Shown here: piece by piece, positions 16,477 to 25,393 of the stretch
Position numbering within the stretch: the first letter of the stretch is position 1
How the letters are laid out: every line of letters starts with the position of its first letter
Origin: Microvirga splendida
Lineage (GTDB): Bacteria > Pseudomonadota > Alphaproteobacteria > Rhizobiales > Beijerinckiaceae
Direction: 5' to 3'
NCBI RefSeq assembly: GCF_016427565.1
Contig: NZ_JAELXT010000003.1
Location: forward strand, 228,553-292,552
DNA: 64,000 nucleotides
Notes under the pieces: model-generated
Databases searched by the model: none
What the model was told of the DNA's origin: nothing
The model's input: only the letters and a program-made list of their open reading frames with translations
Program-made: the position numbers and the translations under genes

Positions 16477-17415
16477 GACACCCGCAAGGGGTAGGATGCC
16501 CCCTTCCCCGTCCTCGGTCTCCGCCAGGAGGGCCTTGGCCTTCTCGGCCAGCACCTTCGCGTCCTCCTTGTCGACCCTGAACGTCTCGTCCCCGATCTCG
16601 ATGGCGGGCCTCCTGAACGCCAATTGCGCGAGGCTGCCGTCGATCTTGGTCTTGCAGGGCTTGTCGAAGGTCCGCGCGATCCCGTTGTAGCGGGGCTTCC
16701 TGATGACCGAGACGTCGAGCAGCCATGCATTCTTCGGGAAGGGATCCCAGTCGACGAAGTGCCAATAACGATCGGTCTTCGGCTGCTCGCCCAGGTCTCC
16801 CTCCGCAACCATCTCGTCGATCTTGTCCCTCGTCGGTTTGGGGACATTCGCCGTCGATACGGTGAAGTAGATCCGCTGGTTGGCGAAGAAGTCGGGCCTC
16901 TTCCTGATTGCCTCGAGGAGGCTCCCGCCGGGCGGGGGCGGTGCGGATGCCTGCTTCCGCTTCCAGACCGGGCGGTACTCCTCCACGACGTCCTCGTCCA
17001 CGTCCCTGGCCTCGCCCCACAGCTCGTTGAACCGCCTGTTCAGGTCGAGCAGGGCCTGCCTGTCGTCGGTCGCCATGTTGATCTCGCGCCAGCCCTTGGT
17101 CTCGCCCTCGATGGCAAGCCCGTTGAGGGACGCGTTCGAGGAGCCGACGACCGCCAACCCGGGAACCTTGTAGAGCTTGCCGTGCAGCTTCCCGTGGGTC
17201 TTGACCTCGAAGTCTGGAAGTAGCTTCAGGATTTCGTCTGGGTTGGTACAACCGCTCTGGAGGTTGCAGATAATCTTCCCGCCCGTGGCGCCGTCGAGTC
17301 CGATGCGCTCGACGGCGCCCTTGCCCCAGAACGCTACCGCGTGCCGGACCTTTTTGCCCGCGCTCATATCTTTTACGTAGCCAGGAGTATCTTTCTCGCT
17401 GAGTATCCTGATCAT
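16453..17415 (-). CDS. Phospholipase D-like (HKD) nuclease
   Basis: A protein of 320 residues. An N-terminal PLD-like half has HGKLHGK (residues 74-80) followed by VVGSSNAS (89-96), the H-x-K ... G-S-x-N pattern of one HKD motif. The usual Asp a few residues after the Lys is not obvious. Single-HKD proteins of this kind act as dimers and cut DNA. The C-terminal half (YFTVSTANVPK, WHFVDWDPFP) is unknown. It precedes the methylase-herA-nurA operon by 208 bp on the same strand and may be a further effector, or an independent restriction nuclease. Confidence 0.72.
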   Translation of the reverse strand: MIRILSEKDTPGYVKDMSAGKKVRHAVAFWGKGAVERIGLDGATGGKIICNLQSGCTNPDEILKLLPDFEVKTHGKLHGKLYKVPGLAVVGSSNASLNGLAIEGETKGWREINMATDDRQALLDLNRRFNELWGEARDVDEDVVEEYRPVWKRKQASAPPPPGGSLLEAIRKRPDFFANQRIYFTVSTANVPKPTRDKIDEMVAEGDLGEQPKTDRYWHFVDWDPFPKNAWLLDVSVIRKPRYNGIARTFDKPCKTKIDGSLAQLAFRRPAIEIGDETFRVDKEDAKVLAEKAKALLAETEDGEGGILPLAGVMETLGLA

Positions 17416-17612
17416 ATCCAGTCCTTGATCGTGTATCCCTGTACAGGTCGCATCCGCACCCGGTACCGGAGGTTAGCACGGTAAGGGCACGTGGTGAGCC
17501 ATGCCGAGTGAGTACCCTAGTATATCTGTCCTCACCCAGAGAGCCGTTGCCCACACTACCTTTACTTTGATGAGGCGATAAGCCGAGGTTGCAGATGACC
17601 GACGCAGGAACG

Positions 17613-17900
17613 TTACTGACAATCGACGTTGCTGCGGTCCTCCGCCTGGAGGATCACCCGCTGCATGCGGCCCGCATTCAGGTTATCATTTATGTAGGAC
17701 GAGCCGACGTTGGCGGTGATCGCGTTGTTGATGTCGGCAAAGGACACGCCAAAGGTGTTGGCCTCTTCACGGTTGATGACCCGCATCACGTGTGCCGCGT
17801 CGGGCATACCCTCCATGCGGAGGCCAGTTACGATCAGCTCGGCACCGGCCTTGAGCGCCGTCTGCCTGGTTGCCCAGTCCGAGGCAACGGGGGATCTGGC
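17613..17900 (-). pseudogene. Fragment of an RND (AcrB/MexF-type) efflux pump gene
   Basis: The minus strand encodes GMPDAAHVMRVINREEAN, GVSFADINNAI, then SYINDNLNAGRMQRVILQAE. These match the periplasmic docking region of RND pumps (like the IDQEKAQALGVS ... SDIN ... YVNDF ... GRVKKV region of AcrB). Only about 70 codons plus a degraded lead-in are left of a gene that normally has over 1000. There is no start or membrane segment. It is a relic next to the PLD gene. Confidence 0.75.
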
Positions 17901-17904
17901 AGGT

Positions 17905-18135
17905 TTATGAGGCGTTCTCTAAAGCTTCCTCATCGCCGTTCTTGTCGATCTCGAAGACATGAAAACGCAGGAGCGCTACGTCGCTTGGATCAGCGCGATT
18001 GTAGCCGCCGTCCAGACCCTCGCCGATGTCCTTGAGCTCGAAGACGAGATTTCACTCGACGGGGACGGTGCCGGGAACGCTCTGGATAGTGTGCTTGGTT
18101 TCGTACATTCGACCCTCCTCCTCGAGGCTCCATGA
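17905..18135. other. Region with two competing short reading frames
   Basis: On the plus strand, 17959-18135 can encode 58 residues (MKTQERYVAWISAIV...). On the minus strand, 18109-17905 can encode a protein-like chain (MYETKHTIQSVPGTV, then FELKDIGEGLDGGYNRA and RFHVFEIDKNGDEEALEN) interrupted by one in-frame TGA at 18055-18053. The minus reading looks more like a natural protein with one nonsense mutation. Neither has a strong ribosome site. Function unknown. Confidence 0.3.
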
Positions 18136-18328
18136 TCCCAACCCGGGCGGCAAGCGACCACATGAACGGGTGCTTCTCCATGTCGGTCAGTCCCTGGAAC
18201 GGGCCGAGGGATCCTCCGGGAGTGACCTCGCGCCCATCGGTAGTAGGCGCCCCGGGTATCCGTTAGCGCCAGTTGAGGTCGCGGCTACGGTATCGTACGA
18301 CCTTTACGGGAATGCGAATGGAGCTCCA

Positions 18329-19327
18329 ATGGACCATGCCGTGCTGGTGACGAGCGACACCGACAAGTTCGACATCGTCGACCTGACCTCGGATCGGCGC
18401 ACGTCCGCCTACTTCGACATGAGGACGCTCCTGGACCGCTACCGGAGAACCCCTGACAAGGCATCGCAGCGAATTCTCATCCCAGACCTCTCCGACGCGC
18501 TGGCCCGCTTCCTCGCCCTCAGCAGGAAGGATCGGGAGGAACTCCACCTGGCGTTCTCCTTCGTCCTCTCGGACGACGAACTGCGCGAGATGAGAGGAGG
18601 CTCTGCGGCTACACCGCAGCCGACGGCTTGCGAGTTCTTCTCTGAAGACGACCTTAAGGACGAAACCGCCCTCAAGAACGCATATCGCCGGAATGTCCAT
18701 CGGCACCATCCCGACAAAGGCGGCAGCCATGACGCGATGGTCCGCCTCAATCGGCGCTATGCGGAGTTGAAGGGTTTCCGGTTCAACGCCCCGCCAGCCC
18801 GCTCCTTGTACCGCAAGTCGATGAGTACCGCGAAGAAGTACTATCACTACATGCCATGGCTGGGATCATCGCCGGACAGCTCGTTCGAGGCCGACATGGA
18901 CCTGGTGCTGGACCTGTACGAACTGCTCGTGGACGACTTCGAGCTGGAGGCTGCCCATCGGCACCTGCACGGAGGGGTTCTGCCGATGTTCGAATCCCTG
19001 GAGCGTTCGTACAGGAACAAGAGGAAGACCGGGGCGCTTGAGCATCGGCGGGTTGACCTGTTCGAGACGACCTACAAGTTCTTCCGTTACTGCAAGGCGG
19101 TTTCGCTCGACGAATGGGCAGCGGAGCTGGATGCCCTTGCCTCCGCACAGTTGCCGTTGGTCCGCCACCCCGGCATGACCCGGGTGGACTGGGACCGCTA
19201 TTGGGCAAAGTACGGAGGTCTCATGGAGGGCATCAGGAGCGGTGAAAGGCCCCGCCTGAACCCGCCGGACGCACGGCGAAGGGAGAAGCTCGCACACCTC
19301 CGGGGCAACCTGCCCCGGCAGCAGTGA
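18329..19327 (+). CDS. J-domain protein
   Basis: A protein of 332 residues from the ATG at 18329 (MDHAVLVTSDTDKFDIVDLT), with GGAG nine bases upstream. The frame is open further upstream but that part is low-quality sequence. A J-domain occupies about residues 100-145: helix II AYRRNVHRH, the essential H127-P128-D129 followed by KGGSHDAM, then helix III RLNRRYAELKG. The HPDKGG form is like that of viral T-antigen and DnaJ-like proteins. The C-terminal 190 residues are helical with a YHYMPWLGSS segment and no zinc fingers. It is expected to stimulate an Hsp70. It is the only plus-strand gene of the island. Confidence 0.75.
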   Translation: MDHAVLVTSDTDKFDIVDLTSDRRTSAYFDMRTLLDRYRRTPDKASQRILIPDLSDALARFLALSRKDREELHLAFSFVLSDDELREMRGGSAATPQPTACEFFSEDDLKDETALKNAYRRNVHRHHPDKGGSHDAMVRLNRRYAELKGFRFNAPPARSLYRKSMSTAKKYYHYMPWLGSSPDSSFEADMDLVLDLYELLVDDFELEAAHRHLHGGVLPMFESLERSYRNKRKTGALEHRRVDLFETTYKFFRYCKAVSLDEWAAELDALASAQLPLVRHPGMTRVDWDRYWAKYGGLMEGIRSGERPRLNPPDARRREKLAHLRGNLPRQQ

Positions 19328-19350
19328 CGAAGGGTCTAAAGACGTAGGAA

Positions 19351-19373
19351 GGCTGGAACCCGTAGGTTCAGCC
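19351..19373 (+). terminator. Hairpin after the J-domain gene
   Basis: GGCTGGAACC and GGTTCAGCC pair around a CGTA loop (one bulged G), 24 bases after the stop. There is no T-run, so this is a weak or factor-assisted terminator. Confidence 0.45.
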
Positions 19374-20029
19374 TCCCGCCGATGGCAGGGAGTCAATTGA
19401 AGACCGGGGAGACGTCGATCGATACGAACTTGCCGAGGCACACACTGTCTGGCGGACGGCAGCGGTTCATGTTCGCCCGGGTTCAGCGGCGCCAGAGTGA
19501 TGATCAATGACGGACATTTCTCACCGGACCGCCGTCAGACAAAGCAGAGAATGGCTGGAATTGGCACATTTGCGAAGTAGACCGAATTTCTGCTGAGGGA
19601 AGTGATAGCAGACATTCCTGATGCGTAGGCAATTACCTTGTCTGACCCAGAGCAGCCCTTCCCATGCACTCCGCCTGAGAAGCACACCACTCGACAGGCT
19701 CCAACACCGGTTCGGCGTTGCCGCTTGACGATGACGACAGTGGTGATGGGCAGAGGCGGCAATCGCTGCTTGAGCTTCGCTGGGCTCCGAGATCCGGCTT
19801 TCAGCGAGGCTTGGCGATCTGGGGGTCAGATTGCCTGAGGATCCCGTCTCTGTTCTGGCACGTCTTCAAGCCAAGCCGCCCGCGCTGAACTGGCTTAGGA
19901 CGAGAATTGCGTTCCGGCGCGCAAGGAGAATTCAGCGTATCGCTCTGCCTTTCTGCCCAGCCGAAGCCGCGTGGGTATGGAACGGTCTTCCAGACCTTTT
20001 CATTGTGTTCGGATCGCAGGAGGTACGAG
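19374..20029. other. Gene-free stretch at the right edge of the defence island
   Basis: About 650 bp without a supported gene. Short frames on both strands lack ribosome sites. Pieces near 19600-19660 (CAGACATTCC and TCTGACCCAGAGCAG) resemble the dispersed intergenic sequence also seen at 33656-33770. The last 20 bp contain AGGAGG for the next gene. Confidence 0.4.
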
Positions 20030-20542
20030 ATGGCAGGCAAGGCAAACTTCACACCGGACGAATGGGCGCGCGTCGTGGCAAGCCCGATGGTAGCCAGCAT
20101 GGCGATCACGGCAGCCGACCCGAGCGGCCTCTGGGGCTTGCTGAAGGAAGCGATGTCGGGTGGTTGGGCCCTGCTGGAGGCCAGGCAGGGCGCCCAAACC
20201 AACCCACTCGCCAAGGCCGTGGCTGAGGACATCACGACCCCGGACACGCGCACCGCAGCCCGCGACCAGGTGCAGACGCAGTTCAAGGGCTTGCAGCTCG
20301 GCGAGCTCAAGGGCAAGGCGATCGAGGAGCTGCGATCGGTCGCTGCTCTTGTAGAAGCTAAGGCTCCCGAGGATGCCGCCGGGTTCAAGGCTTGGCTCAA
20401 CGAGGTGGCCCGCAAGGCAGCGGAAGCTGGCAACGAAGGCGGCTTCCTGGGGTTCGGCGGAGTGCCGGTCAGCGACGCTGAGCGGGCAACGCTGGGCGAG
20501 ATTGCAGCGGCTCTCGGAACAGCAAGCCCAAGCCAAGCCTGA
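20030..20542 (+). CDS. Conserved hypothetical protein, 170 residues
   Basis: It starts MAGKANFTPDEWARVVASP directly after an AGGAGG site. The protein is helical and soluble, without signal peptide or cysteines, and ends in a glycine-rich loop (GGFLGFGGVPVSD) and an alanine-rich helix. No known family was recognised. The small acidic helical make-up suggests a cytosolic structural or stress protein. No partner is evident, and the next gene is 190 bp away. Confidence 0.7.
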   Translation: MAGKANFTPDEWARVVASPMVASMAITAADPSGLWGLLKEAMSGGWALLEARQGAQTNPLAKAVAEDITTPDTRTAARDQVQTQFKGLQLGELKGKAIEELRSVAALVEAKAPEDAAGFKAWLNEVARKAAEAGNEGGFLGFGGVPVSDAERATLGEIAAALGTASPSQA

Positions 20543-20734
20543 CGGTACCGCAGAAGAGCTTTGCATGCTCTTGGCAGCTCCGGCAACGTGCCGGGCGGTG
20601 GGTTCCTGTTCCGCCACTGAACGGACGCGCACCGGCGGCTCCTCGGGCAGGGTCGTGGGGCCGGATAACCCCTTCCACGGCATTGTCCGAATAGCTGGGT
20701 CTACAAGGGATCTACTCTCAGACGGGAGGAACGA

Positions 20735-21070
20735 ATGCCCTGCTGCAACATGCCGAGGCGGCTCGCACTTCTTTGCCTCGCGCTCGCGCTCGGCTCATCG
20801 GCTGCGATGGCCCAGTCGGGACGTGTGCAGCGCGGGCAAACCTTTGCGCAGACGAACTGCTCCCAGTGCCACGCCATCGGCCGCGTCGGCGACAGCCCCG
20901 TCCCTGAGGCGCCGCCGTTCCGGACCCTCCATACCCGCTATCCCATTGAGCACCTGGCGGAGGCGTTCGCGGAAGGCATCACGACGGGGTATCCCTCCAT
21001 GCCACAATTCCAGCTCGATCCGGCCCAGATCAACGACCTGCTGGCTTATCTCAACTCCATCCAAGGCTAG
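20735..21070 (+). CDS. Small periplasmic c-type cytochrome
   Basis: A protein of 111 residues with a signal peptide (LALLCLALALGSSAAMAQ), one heme-binding motif CSQCH, and a distal Met in GYPSMPQF. It is a class I monoheme cytochrome that would carry electrons in the periplasm. The GGGAGG site precedes the ATG at 20735. It stands alone, with the downstream kinase 120 bp away. Confidence 0.88.
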   Translation: MPCCNMPRRLALLCLALALGSSAAMAQSGRVQRGQTFAQTNCSQCHAIGRVGDSPVPEAPPFRTLHTRYPIEHLAEAFAEGITTGYPSMPQFQLDPAQINDLLAYLNSIQG

Positions 21071-21153
21071 GGTTCACGCTCTTGTCGGCCTGAACCCGCC
21101 CACCCGAAAGAGCCTGTAGATCCGTCATTTCGGATTGGATGAGGCGTGCTAGT

Positions 21154-21165
21154 TTAACATAGGTT
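21154..21165 (+). promoter_or_regulatory. TTAACATAGGTT element ahead of the Cache kinase
   Basis: TTAACATAGGTT lies 31 bp before the kinase start. Related forms, TTAAC-N-TA-R-GTT, occur at 33573-33586 (both strands) and at 52878-52889 (minus strand, 64 bp before a gene start). It may be a shared operator or promoter element. The binding factor is unknown. Confidence 0.3.
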
Positions 21166-21196
21166 GCATTTGTGTTCCGACTTGGAGAGCTGCTGG

Positions 21197-23008
21197 ATGA
21201 GGCCCAGGCCCACGAGATACGCGCTGCCGCTTGCTCCGGCCGTGGTTCTCGCGCTTGGCATCCTGTTGCTGGGAGCGCTGGAACTCCTGCAAAGCCACAA
21301 GGAGGCGGCCGGGCGAGGCGAGGAGAACGCCCGCAACCTCGCCGATGTGCTGGCTGAGCAAACCGAACGGACCTTCCAGGCAGTCGACTTCACCCTCCTG
21401 GGCATTCGGGATGCATGGACGGCCGCTCCCGACATGCCCGACAACGACCTCCGCTTCAGGGAGTCGCTGACGGAGCGGCTCAAGGCGCTGCCGTATGTTC
21501 GTGCCCTCTACGTCATCGGTCCGGACGGGTTCATCGCGCACGATACGGACTACCCCTCGACACCGAGGGTGAGCCTGGCCGATCGGCCCTACTTCAAGGC
21601 TCACCAGCAGGACCCCGCCCTCGGCCTGCATGTGGCGCAACCACTCCGCAGCCGCTCGGTCGGGGTCTGGTTCGTCAGCTTCAGCCGCAGGATCAACAGG
21701 CCCGACGGCAGCTTCGGCGGCATCGTCGTCGCGGCCGTCGAGCCGCGCTACTTCGAACGATTCTACGGCGCACTCTCGGTCGGGGAGGACGGATTCATCG
21801 CGCTTCTGATGCGCGATGGTACCCTTCTGGCCCGCAGCCCTGTCTCGGAGGAGGCCATCGGCAAGTCCTTCGCCGCAGTGGAGCCGCTCAACACCCATCT
21901 GTCCCGAAGTCCCCAAGGCGTCTTCTGGGGCGCCAGCCCGATCGACGGCATGACCCGTGTCATCGGGTACCGCGCCCTTGGCACCGTGCCGGCTGTCGTC
22001 AACGTCGGGCTGGCACGGCAGACGGTCTTCCGGTCCTGGCGCGAGCATGCCGCTGTGGTCTCCGTGTCGGCGGCCATCCTGCTGGGCCTGGTCATCGTCC
22101 TGATCGTCCTCGTCCAGAAAGGCCGACGGCGCGACCAGGCCGAGCAGGTCCGGCTCAGCCGGGCGCAGCGGCTCGAGGGACTGGGGCGCATTGCCGGCGG
22201 CATCGCGCACGATCTCGGCAACACCATCAGGATCATGCAGTCCACGTTCCGGCTCCTGCGCCCCTCCCTGGCCGACCGCCCGGACGCATTGTCCCTGCTC
22301 GGCGATGCCAGTCAGGCCCTCGGAGGCGCGACGGCGATGATCGAGCGCCTGCTCGCCTTCGCGCGAAGGCAAGATCTCCGGCCGGAGATCACCGTCATCG
22401 ACGGGCGGATCGACGGCTTTGCCCCGATCCTGAGGCAGGCCGCGGGTCCCCGGATCACGCTCGACCTCCGGCTCTCCGCCACGGGCCGCGCCGCCCGGCT
22501 CGATCCGGTGCAACTCGAGGCGACGCTGCTCAACCTGGTCCTGAATGCCCGGGATGCCATGCCGGATGGGGGCACCATCATCGTCGAGACAATGGACGTC
22601 GGCCGTCCCCTCGACTCGGGTAAGCATCTCATCCCCGCCGCCGACGGGCGATGGGTCCAGGTCACGGTGGCGGATACGGGCATCGGAATGCCCTCGGCGG
22701 TGCTGGAGCGGGCGTTCGATCCCTTCTTCACCACCAAAGGGCAAGGCAATGGCCTCGGCCTCAGCCAGGTCCTGGGTTTCGTCCAGCAGAGTTCCGGGGA
22801 CGTTGAACTGGACAGCGAGGAGGGGCGCGGCACGACGGTGCGTCTCCTGTTCCCGGCCGTGCCGCTGGGGGGACAGGCTGACGGGTACTCCAAGCCGGAG
22901 ACGGCGATTTCCGGTGAACCGCACCCTCGGCTCGAAGCGGCCCTCAGGGAAATCCCGAGCCGCCACTCGGGTCCAGACCCGATGGGGCCGAGGCGGCAAC
23001 GGGGGTAG
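21197..23008 (+). CDS. Membrane sensor histidine kinase with Cache domain
   Basis: A protein of 603 residues from the ATG at 21197. A first membrane helix (LAPAVVLALGILLLGALELL) is followed by an extracytoplasmic double-Cache-like domain of about 240 residues and a second helix near 285-305. The HisKA box has IAHDLGN (His near residue 337). The ATPase region has LNLVLNARDAM (N box), DTGIGM (G1), FDPFFTTKG (F) and NGLGLSQV (G2). It autophosphorylates on His in response to an unknown small ligand. The receiver gene begins 26 bp downstream and is its likely partner. Confidence 0.9.
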   Translation: MRPRPTRYALPLAPAVVLALGILLLGALELLQSHKEAAGRGEENARNLADVLAEQTERTFQAVDFTLLGIRDAWTAAPDMPDNDLRFRESLTERLKALPYVRALYVIGPDGFIAHDTDYPSTPRVSLADRPYFKAHQQDPALGLHVAQPLRSRSVGVWFVSFSRRINRPDGSFGGIVVAAVEPRYFERFYGALSVGEDGFIALLMRDGTLLARSPVSEEAIGKSFAAVEPLNTHLSRSPQGVFWGASPIDGMTRVIGYRALGTVPAVVNVGLARQTVFRSWREHAAVVSVSAAILLGLVIVLIVLVQKGRRRDQAEQVRLSRAQRLEGLGRIAGGIAHDLGNTIRIMQSTFRLLRPSLADRPDALSLLGDASQALGGATAMIERLLAFARRQDLRPEITVIDGRIDGFAPILRQAAGPRITLDLRLSATGRAARLDPVQLEATLLNLVLNARDAMPDGGTIIVETMDVGRPLDSGKHLIPAADGRWVQVTVADTGIGMPSAVLERAFDPFFTTKGQGNGLGLSQVLGFVQQSSGDVELDSEEGRGTTVRLLFPAVPLGGQADGYSKPETAISGEPHPRLEAALREIPSRHSGPDPMGPRRQRG

Positions 23009-23034
23009 GGATTGTTGGATCCCATGAGGGTGCC

Positions 23035-23673
23035 ATGACCGTGAAACTCCTCGTCACCGACGACCATGCCATCGTGCGCAGGGGCTTGCAGGCTCTCCTG
23101 GAGGCCCAAGGCGGCTGGCATGTCTGCGCCCTTGCCGACAACGGGCGGGCGGCGGTCAACCTTGCCACCGAGCACAGGCCGGACGTGGCCATCCTCGACT
23201 ACTCCCTGCCGGGGCTGAACGGCCTCGAGGCCACCCGCCAGATGCGCCTCGCCAGCCCGGGCACCGAGGTGCTGATCTACACCATGCACAACAACGAGGA
23301 CGTGATCCGCGACGTGCTGCGGGCCGGCGCGCGCGGCTACCTGCTCAAGACGGAGGACGACGCCGAGGTCGTTCGAGCGGTTCAGGCGCTGTTGCGCAAG
23401 CAACCCTACTTCTCGCCCCAGGTGGCCGAGACCTTGCTCGACACCTTCCTGAGCGGCGGGAAGGTAGTGGCCTCGCAAACCCTGAGCTCGCGCGAGCGCG
23501 AGGTGATCCAGCTCGTGGCGGAGGGCAAGAGCAACCGCGACATCGCCGATCGCTGGCAGGTGAGCGTCAAGACCGTCGAGAGCCACCGGACCGCGGCGAT
23601 GCGCAAGCTCAACCTGCATTCCGGCGTGGAGCTCGCCCTCTACGCCGTGCGCAACAAGCTGATCGAGCCCTGA
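23035..23673 (+). CDS. NarL/LuxR-family response regulator
   Basis: A protein of 212 residues. The receiver domain has the acidic pair (VTDDHAIV), the phosphorylation site in AILDYSLPGLNG, and a Lys in YLLKTEDD. A LuxR-type helix-turn-helix follows near residues 145-205 (LSSREREVIQLVAEGKSNRD, then VKTVESHRTAAMRKL). It is the DNA-binding output partner of the Cache kinase in the same operon. Target genes cannot be told from the sequence. Confidence 0.92.
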   Translation: MTVKLLVTDDHAIVRRGLQALLEAQGGWHVCALADNGRAAVNLATEHRPDVAILDYSLPGLNGLEATRQMRLASPGTEVLIYTMHNNEDVIRDVLRAGARGYLLKTEDDAEVVRAVQALLRKQPYFSPQVAETLLDTFLSGGKVVASQTLSSREREVIQLVAEGKSNRDIADRWQVSVKTVESHRTAAMRKLNLHSGVELALYAVRNKLIEP

Positions 23674-23942
23674 TCCTCCTGCCTCGCGGACTAGGGAAAT
23701 CCCGACCCTCTCCTCCGGTCCTCACCTGATTCCAATCCGGATGGCGATGCGGTTTCCTGATGGCGCTGATGTCAGGGTTGCAGACAGGACAAGCCTCCTC
23801 CTCAACTGGCTGGAGGCACACATCGAGGGATGCCAGTTCGGAGCCACGGGTGCCGGGACCAGCCATCATTGGCTTGGTTGTCGGACACGCCAATGCGGGC
23901 GCGGGAGCAAGGGCTTCGGCACGTGCCGCTTAGGAGAGCGCA

Positions 23943-24296
23943 ATGCTTGGGATGACAGGAAATCTCTTGAGCCTGACCAGGACCAAGATCGGCATGAGCC
24001 CGGACGAGATCGAACAGCACATCATCCGGGCCTATGTCCATCTCGCCTGGACACCTGAGACGGCCGGCTCCCAGACCTTCACCGTTCTCCGGTTCGGCAT
24101 GCTGGAGGCGTGGCTGACCGCAATTCAGGAGGAGCATGGGCTTCCTGACCTCCCACGGGTGCGGCTCGAACTCTATTCCCACGCCAGGCATGCCGTCGTC
24201 GACAGTTGCGAATGTACCGAACTCGACGTGAACGAGTTGGCGCGGGCGGTGAAGCTCATCGCCCGCGCATGGCAACGGGTACATAGCCTGCACTAG
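23943..24296 (+). CDS. Hypothetical protein, 117 residues
   Basis: It starts with GGAGAGCGCA just before the ATG. It is a soluble protein with SPDEIEQHIIRAYVHLAW, a central strand VRLELYSHARH, and a C-terminal helix. There are no recognised motifs. Codon use is like that of its neighbours. Function unknown. Confidence 0.6.
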   Translation: MLGMTGNLLSLTRTKIGMSPDEIEQHIIRAYVHLAWTPETAGSQTFTVLRFGMLEAWLTAIQEEHGLPDLPRVRLELYSHARHAVVDSCECTELDVNELARAVKLIARAWQRVHSLH

Positions 24297-24346
24297 GGCA
24301 TCCATGCGGCGCGGGAGGTTCCCCGCCGCCATCCGGGAGGGACGCG

Positions 24347-24529
24347 ATGCCAAGCAAGAAGGAGACGGGACTGAGAGTGCCCGTTCACGGATTCGCCAGG
24401 CGCGCGGACGACACCGTGGTACGGGCAACGGCCATCCTCCGCACGAAGGAGGATTGCATCCCGAAGGAATCGCCGCCCGTGCCAGCGCAGCCGACCAAGA
24501 GCAGGGTGGCGCGTGGCAATGACCATTGA
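24347..24529 (+). CDS. Short hypothetical protein, 60 residues
   Basis: A basic, probably unstructured protein (MPSKKETGLRVPVHGFARRA) with a GGGAGGGACGCG ribosome site. It lies 50 bp after the previous gene and may be co-transcribed with it. No family recognised. Confidence 0.45.
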   Translation: MPSKKETGLRVPVHGFARRADDTVVRATAILRTKEDCIPKESPPVPAQPTKSRVARGNDH

Positions 24530-24653
24530 TCCTGACGGCGCCTCCCGGTCCGCACCTGGGTTTTCCCGGGCCGCCTCACCGCTTTCGGGACGGGGCTTGG
24601 TCCGTCGGCCGAGAATCCGCAACTCCTCGCGGCGAGGGGTCGGGACGTCGATC

Positions 24654-24860
24654 ATGGCACTCGATCCACGCGCGCTTCTCGTGTTGCTGGTCGCCACCTG
24701 CTTCAGCGTGATGCTGATGGCGTACGCCCATGCGGACGACGCTGGAGACGCCAGGCTGCCTACCCCGCGAACCCCAACGGATGCGGGTTCCCTGTCTGCC
24801 GTCAACGCAATCCCGAAGCCGATCGCAACCCAAAACGGATGGAGTCAGCCTCATGCTTGA
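24654..24860 (+). CDS. Small exported or membrane-anchored protein
   Basis: A protein of 68 residues. The N-terminal hydrophobic stretch ([21 protein letters not shown]) ends in an AHA-type signal peptidase site, followed by a polar tail rich in Pro and Thr. Its stop overlaps the mscL start, so the two are probably translated together. A longer frame to 24513 is open but lacks sense. Function unknown. Confidence 0.5.
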   Translation: MALDPRALLVLLVATCFSVMLMAYAHADDAGDARLPTPRTPTDAGSLSAVNAIPKPIATQNGWSQPHA

Positions 24861-25320
24861 GGAGTTCAAGAAGTTCGCCCTGCGGGGCAACGTCGTCGAC
24901 CTGGCGGTTGGCGTGATCATCGGCGTGGCGTTCGGGGCCATCGTGACCTCGCTGGTCGAGGACATCATCATGCCGGTCATCGGCGCGGTCACGGGCGGCC
25001 TGGACTTCTCGAACTACTACATGCCGCTGTCCGCAGCCGTGCAGGATGGCGCCGCCTACGCGGACGCCAAGAAGCAGGGCGCCGTGATCGGCTACGGCCA
25101 GTTCCTGACGGTCGCGATCAACTTCGTCATCGTCGCCTGGGTGCTCTTCCTCGTGATCCGGGCGATGAACAAGTTGAAGCGCCAGGAGGATGCCAAGGTC
25201 GATGTCCCCCAGGCTCCGGAAATCCCGGCGGACGTGAAGCTGCTGTCGGAGATCAGGGACCTCCTGGCGACAGGGCAGGCGCCAGGTGGCGTTGGCATCA
25301 AGCCGGTGAGGGGCCCCTGA
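24853..25320 (+). CDS. mscL: Large-conductance mechanosensitive channel MscL
   Basis: A protein of 155 residues. The N-terminal [20 protein letters not shown] and first membrane helix [18 protein letters not shown] are the hallmark of MscL. A second helix lies at about residues 85-110 ([16 protein letters not shown]), followed by a cytoplasmic helix with LLSEIRDLL. It opens under membrane stretch to release solutes during sudden dilution. The ATG at 24853 overlaps the end of the small upstream gene. The aquaporin gene follows 73 bp later, forming an osmotic-shock pair. Confidence 0.96.
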   Translation: MLEEFKKFALRGNVVDLAVGVIIGVAFGAIVTSLVEDIIMPVIGAVTGGLDFSNYYMPLSAAVQDGAAYADAKKQGAVIGYGQFLTVAINFVIVAWVLFLVIRAMNKLKRQEDAKVDVPQAPEIPADVKLLSEIRDLLATGQAPGGVGIKPVRGP

Positions 25321-25393
25321 GATCGCCGGTCCCGCAGATGAGGGACCATTCGCACGCAAGACTTTCCGGACTTCCTCTGACGGGAGAACAACC

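Noticed and set aside
21149..22999. A 616-codon open frame on the minus strand antisense to the Cache kinase
   Set aside because: Arginine/histidine/aspartate-rich, low in hydrophobic order, and fully explained as the mirror of a GC-rich gene. The plus strand has clear kinase motifs.
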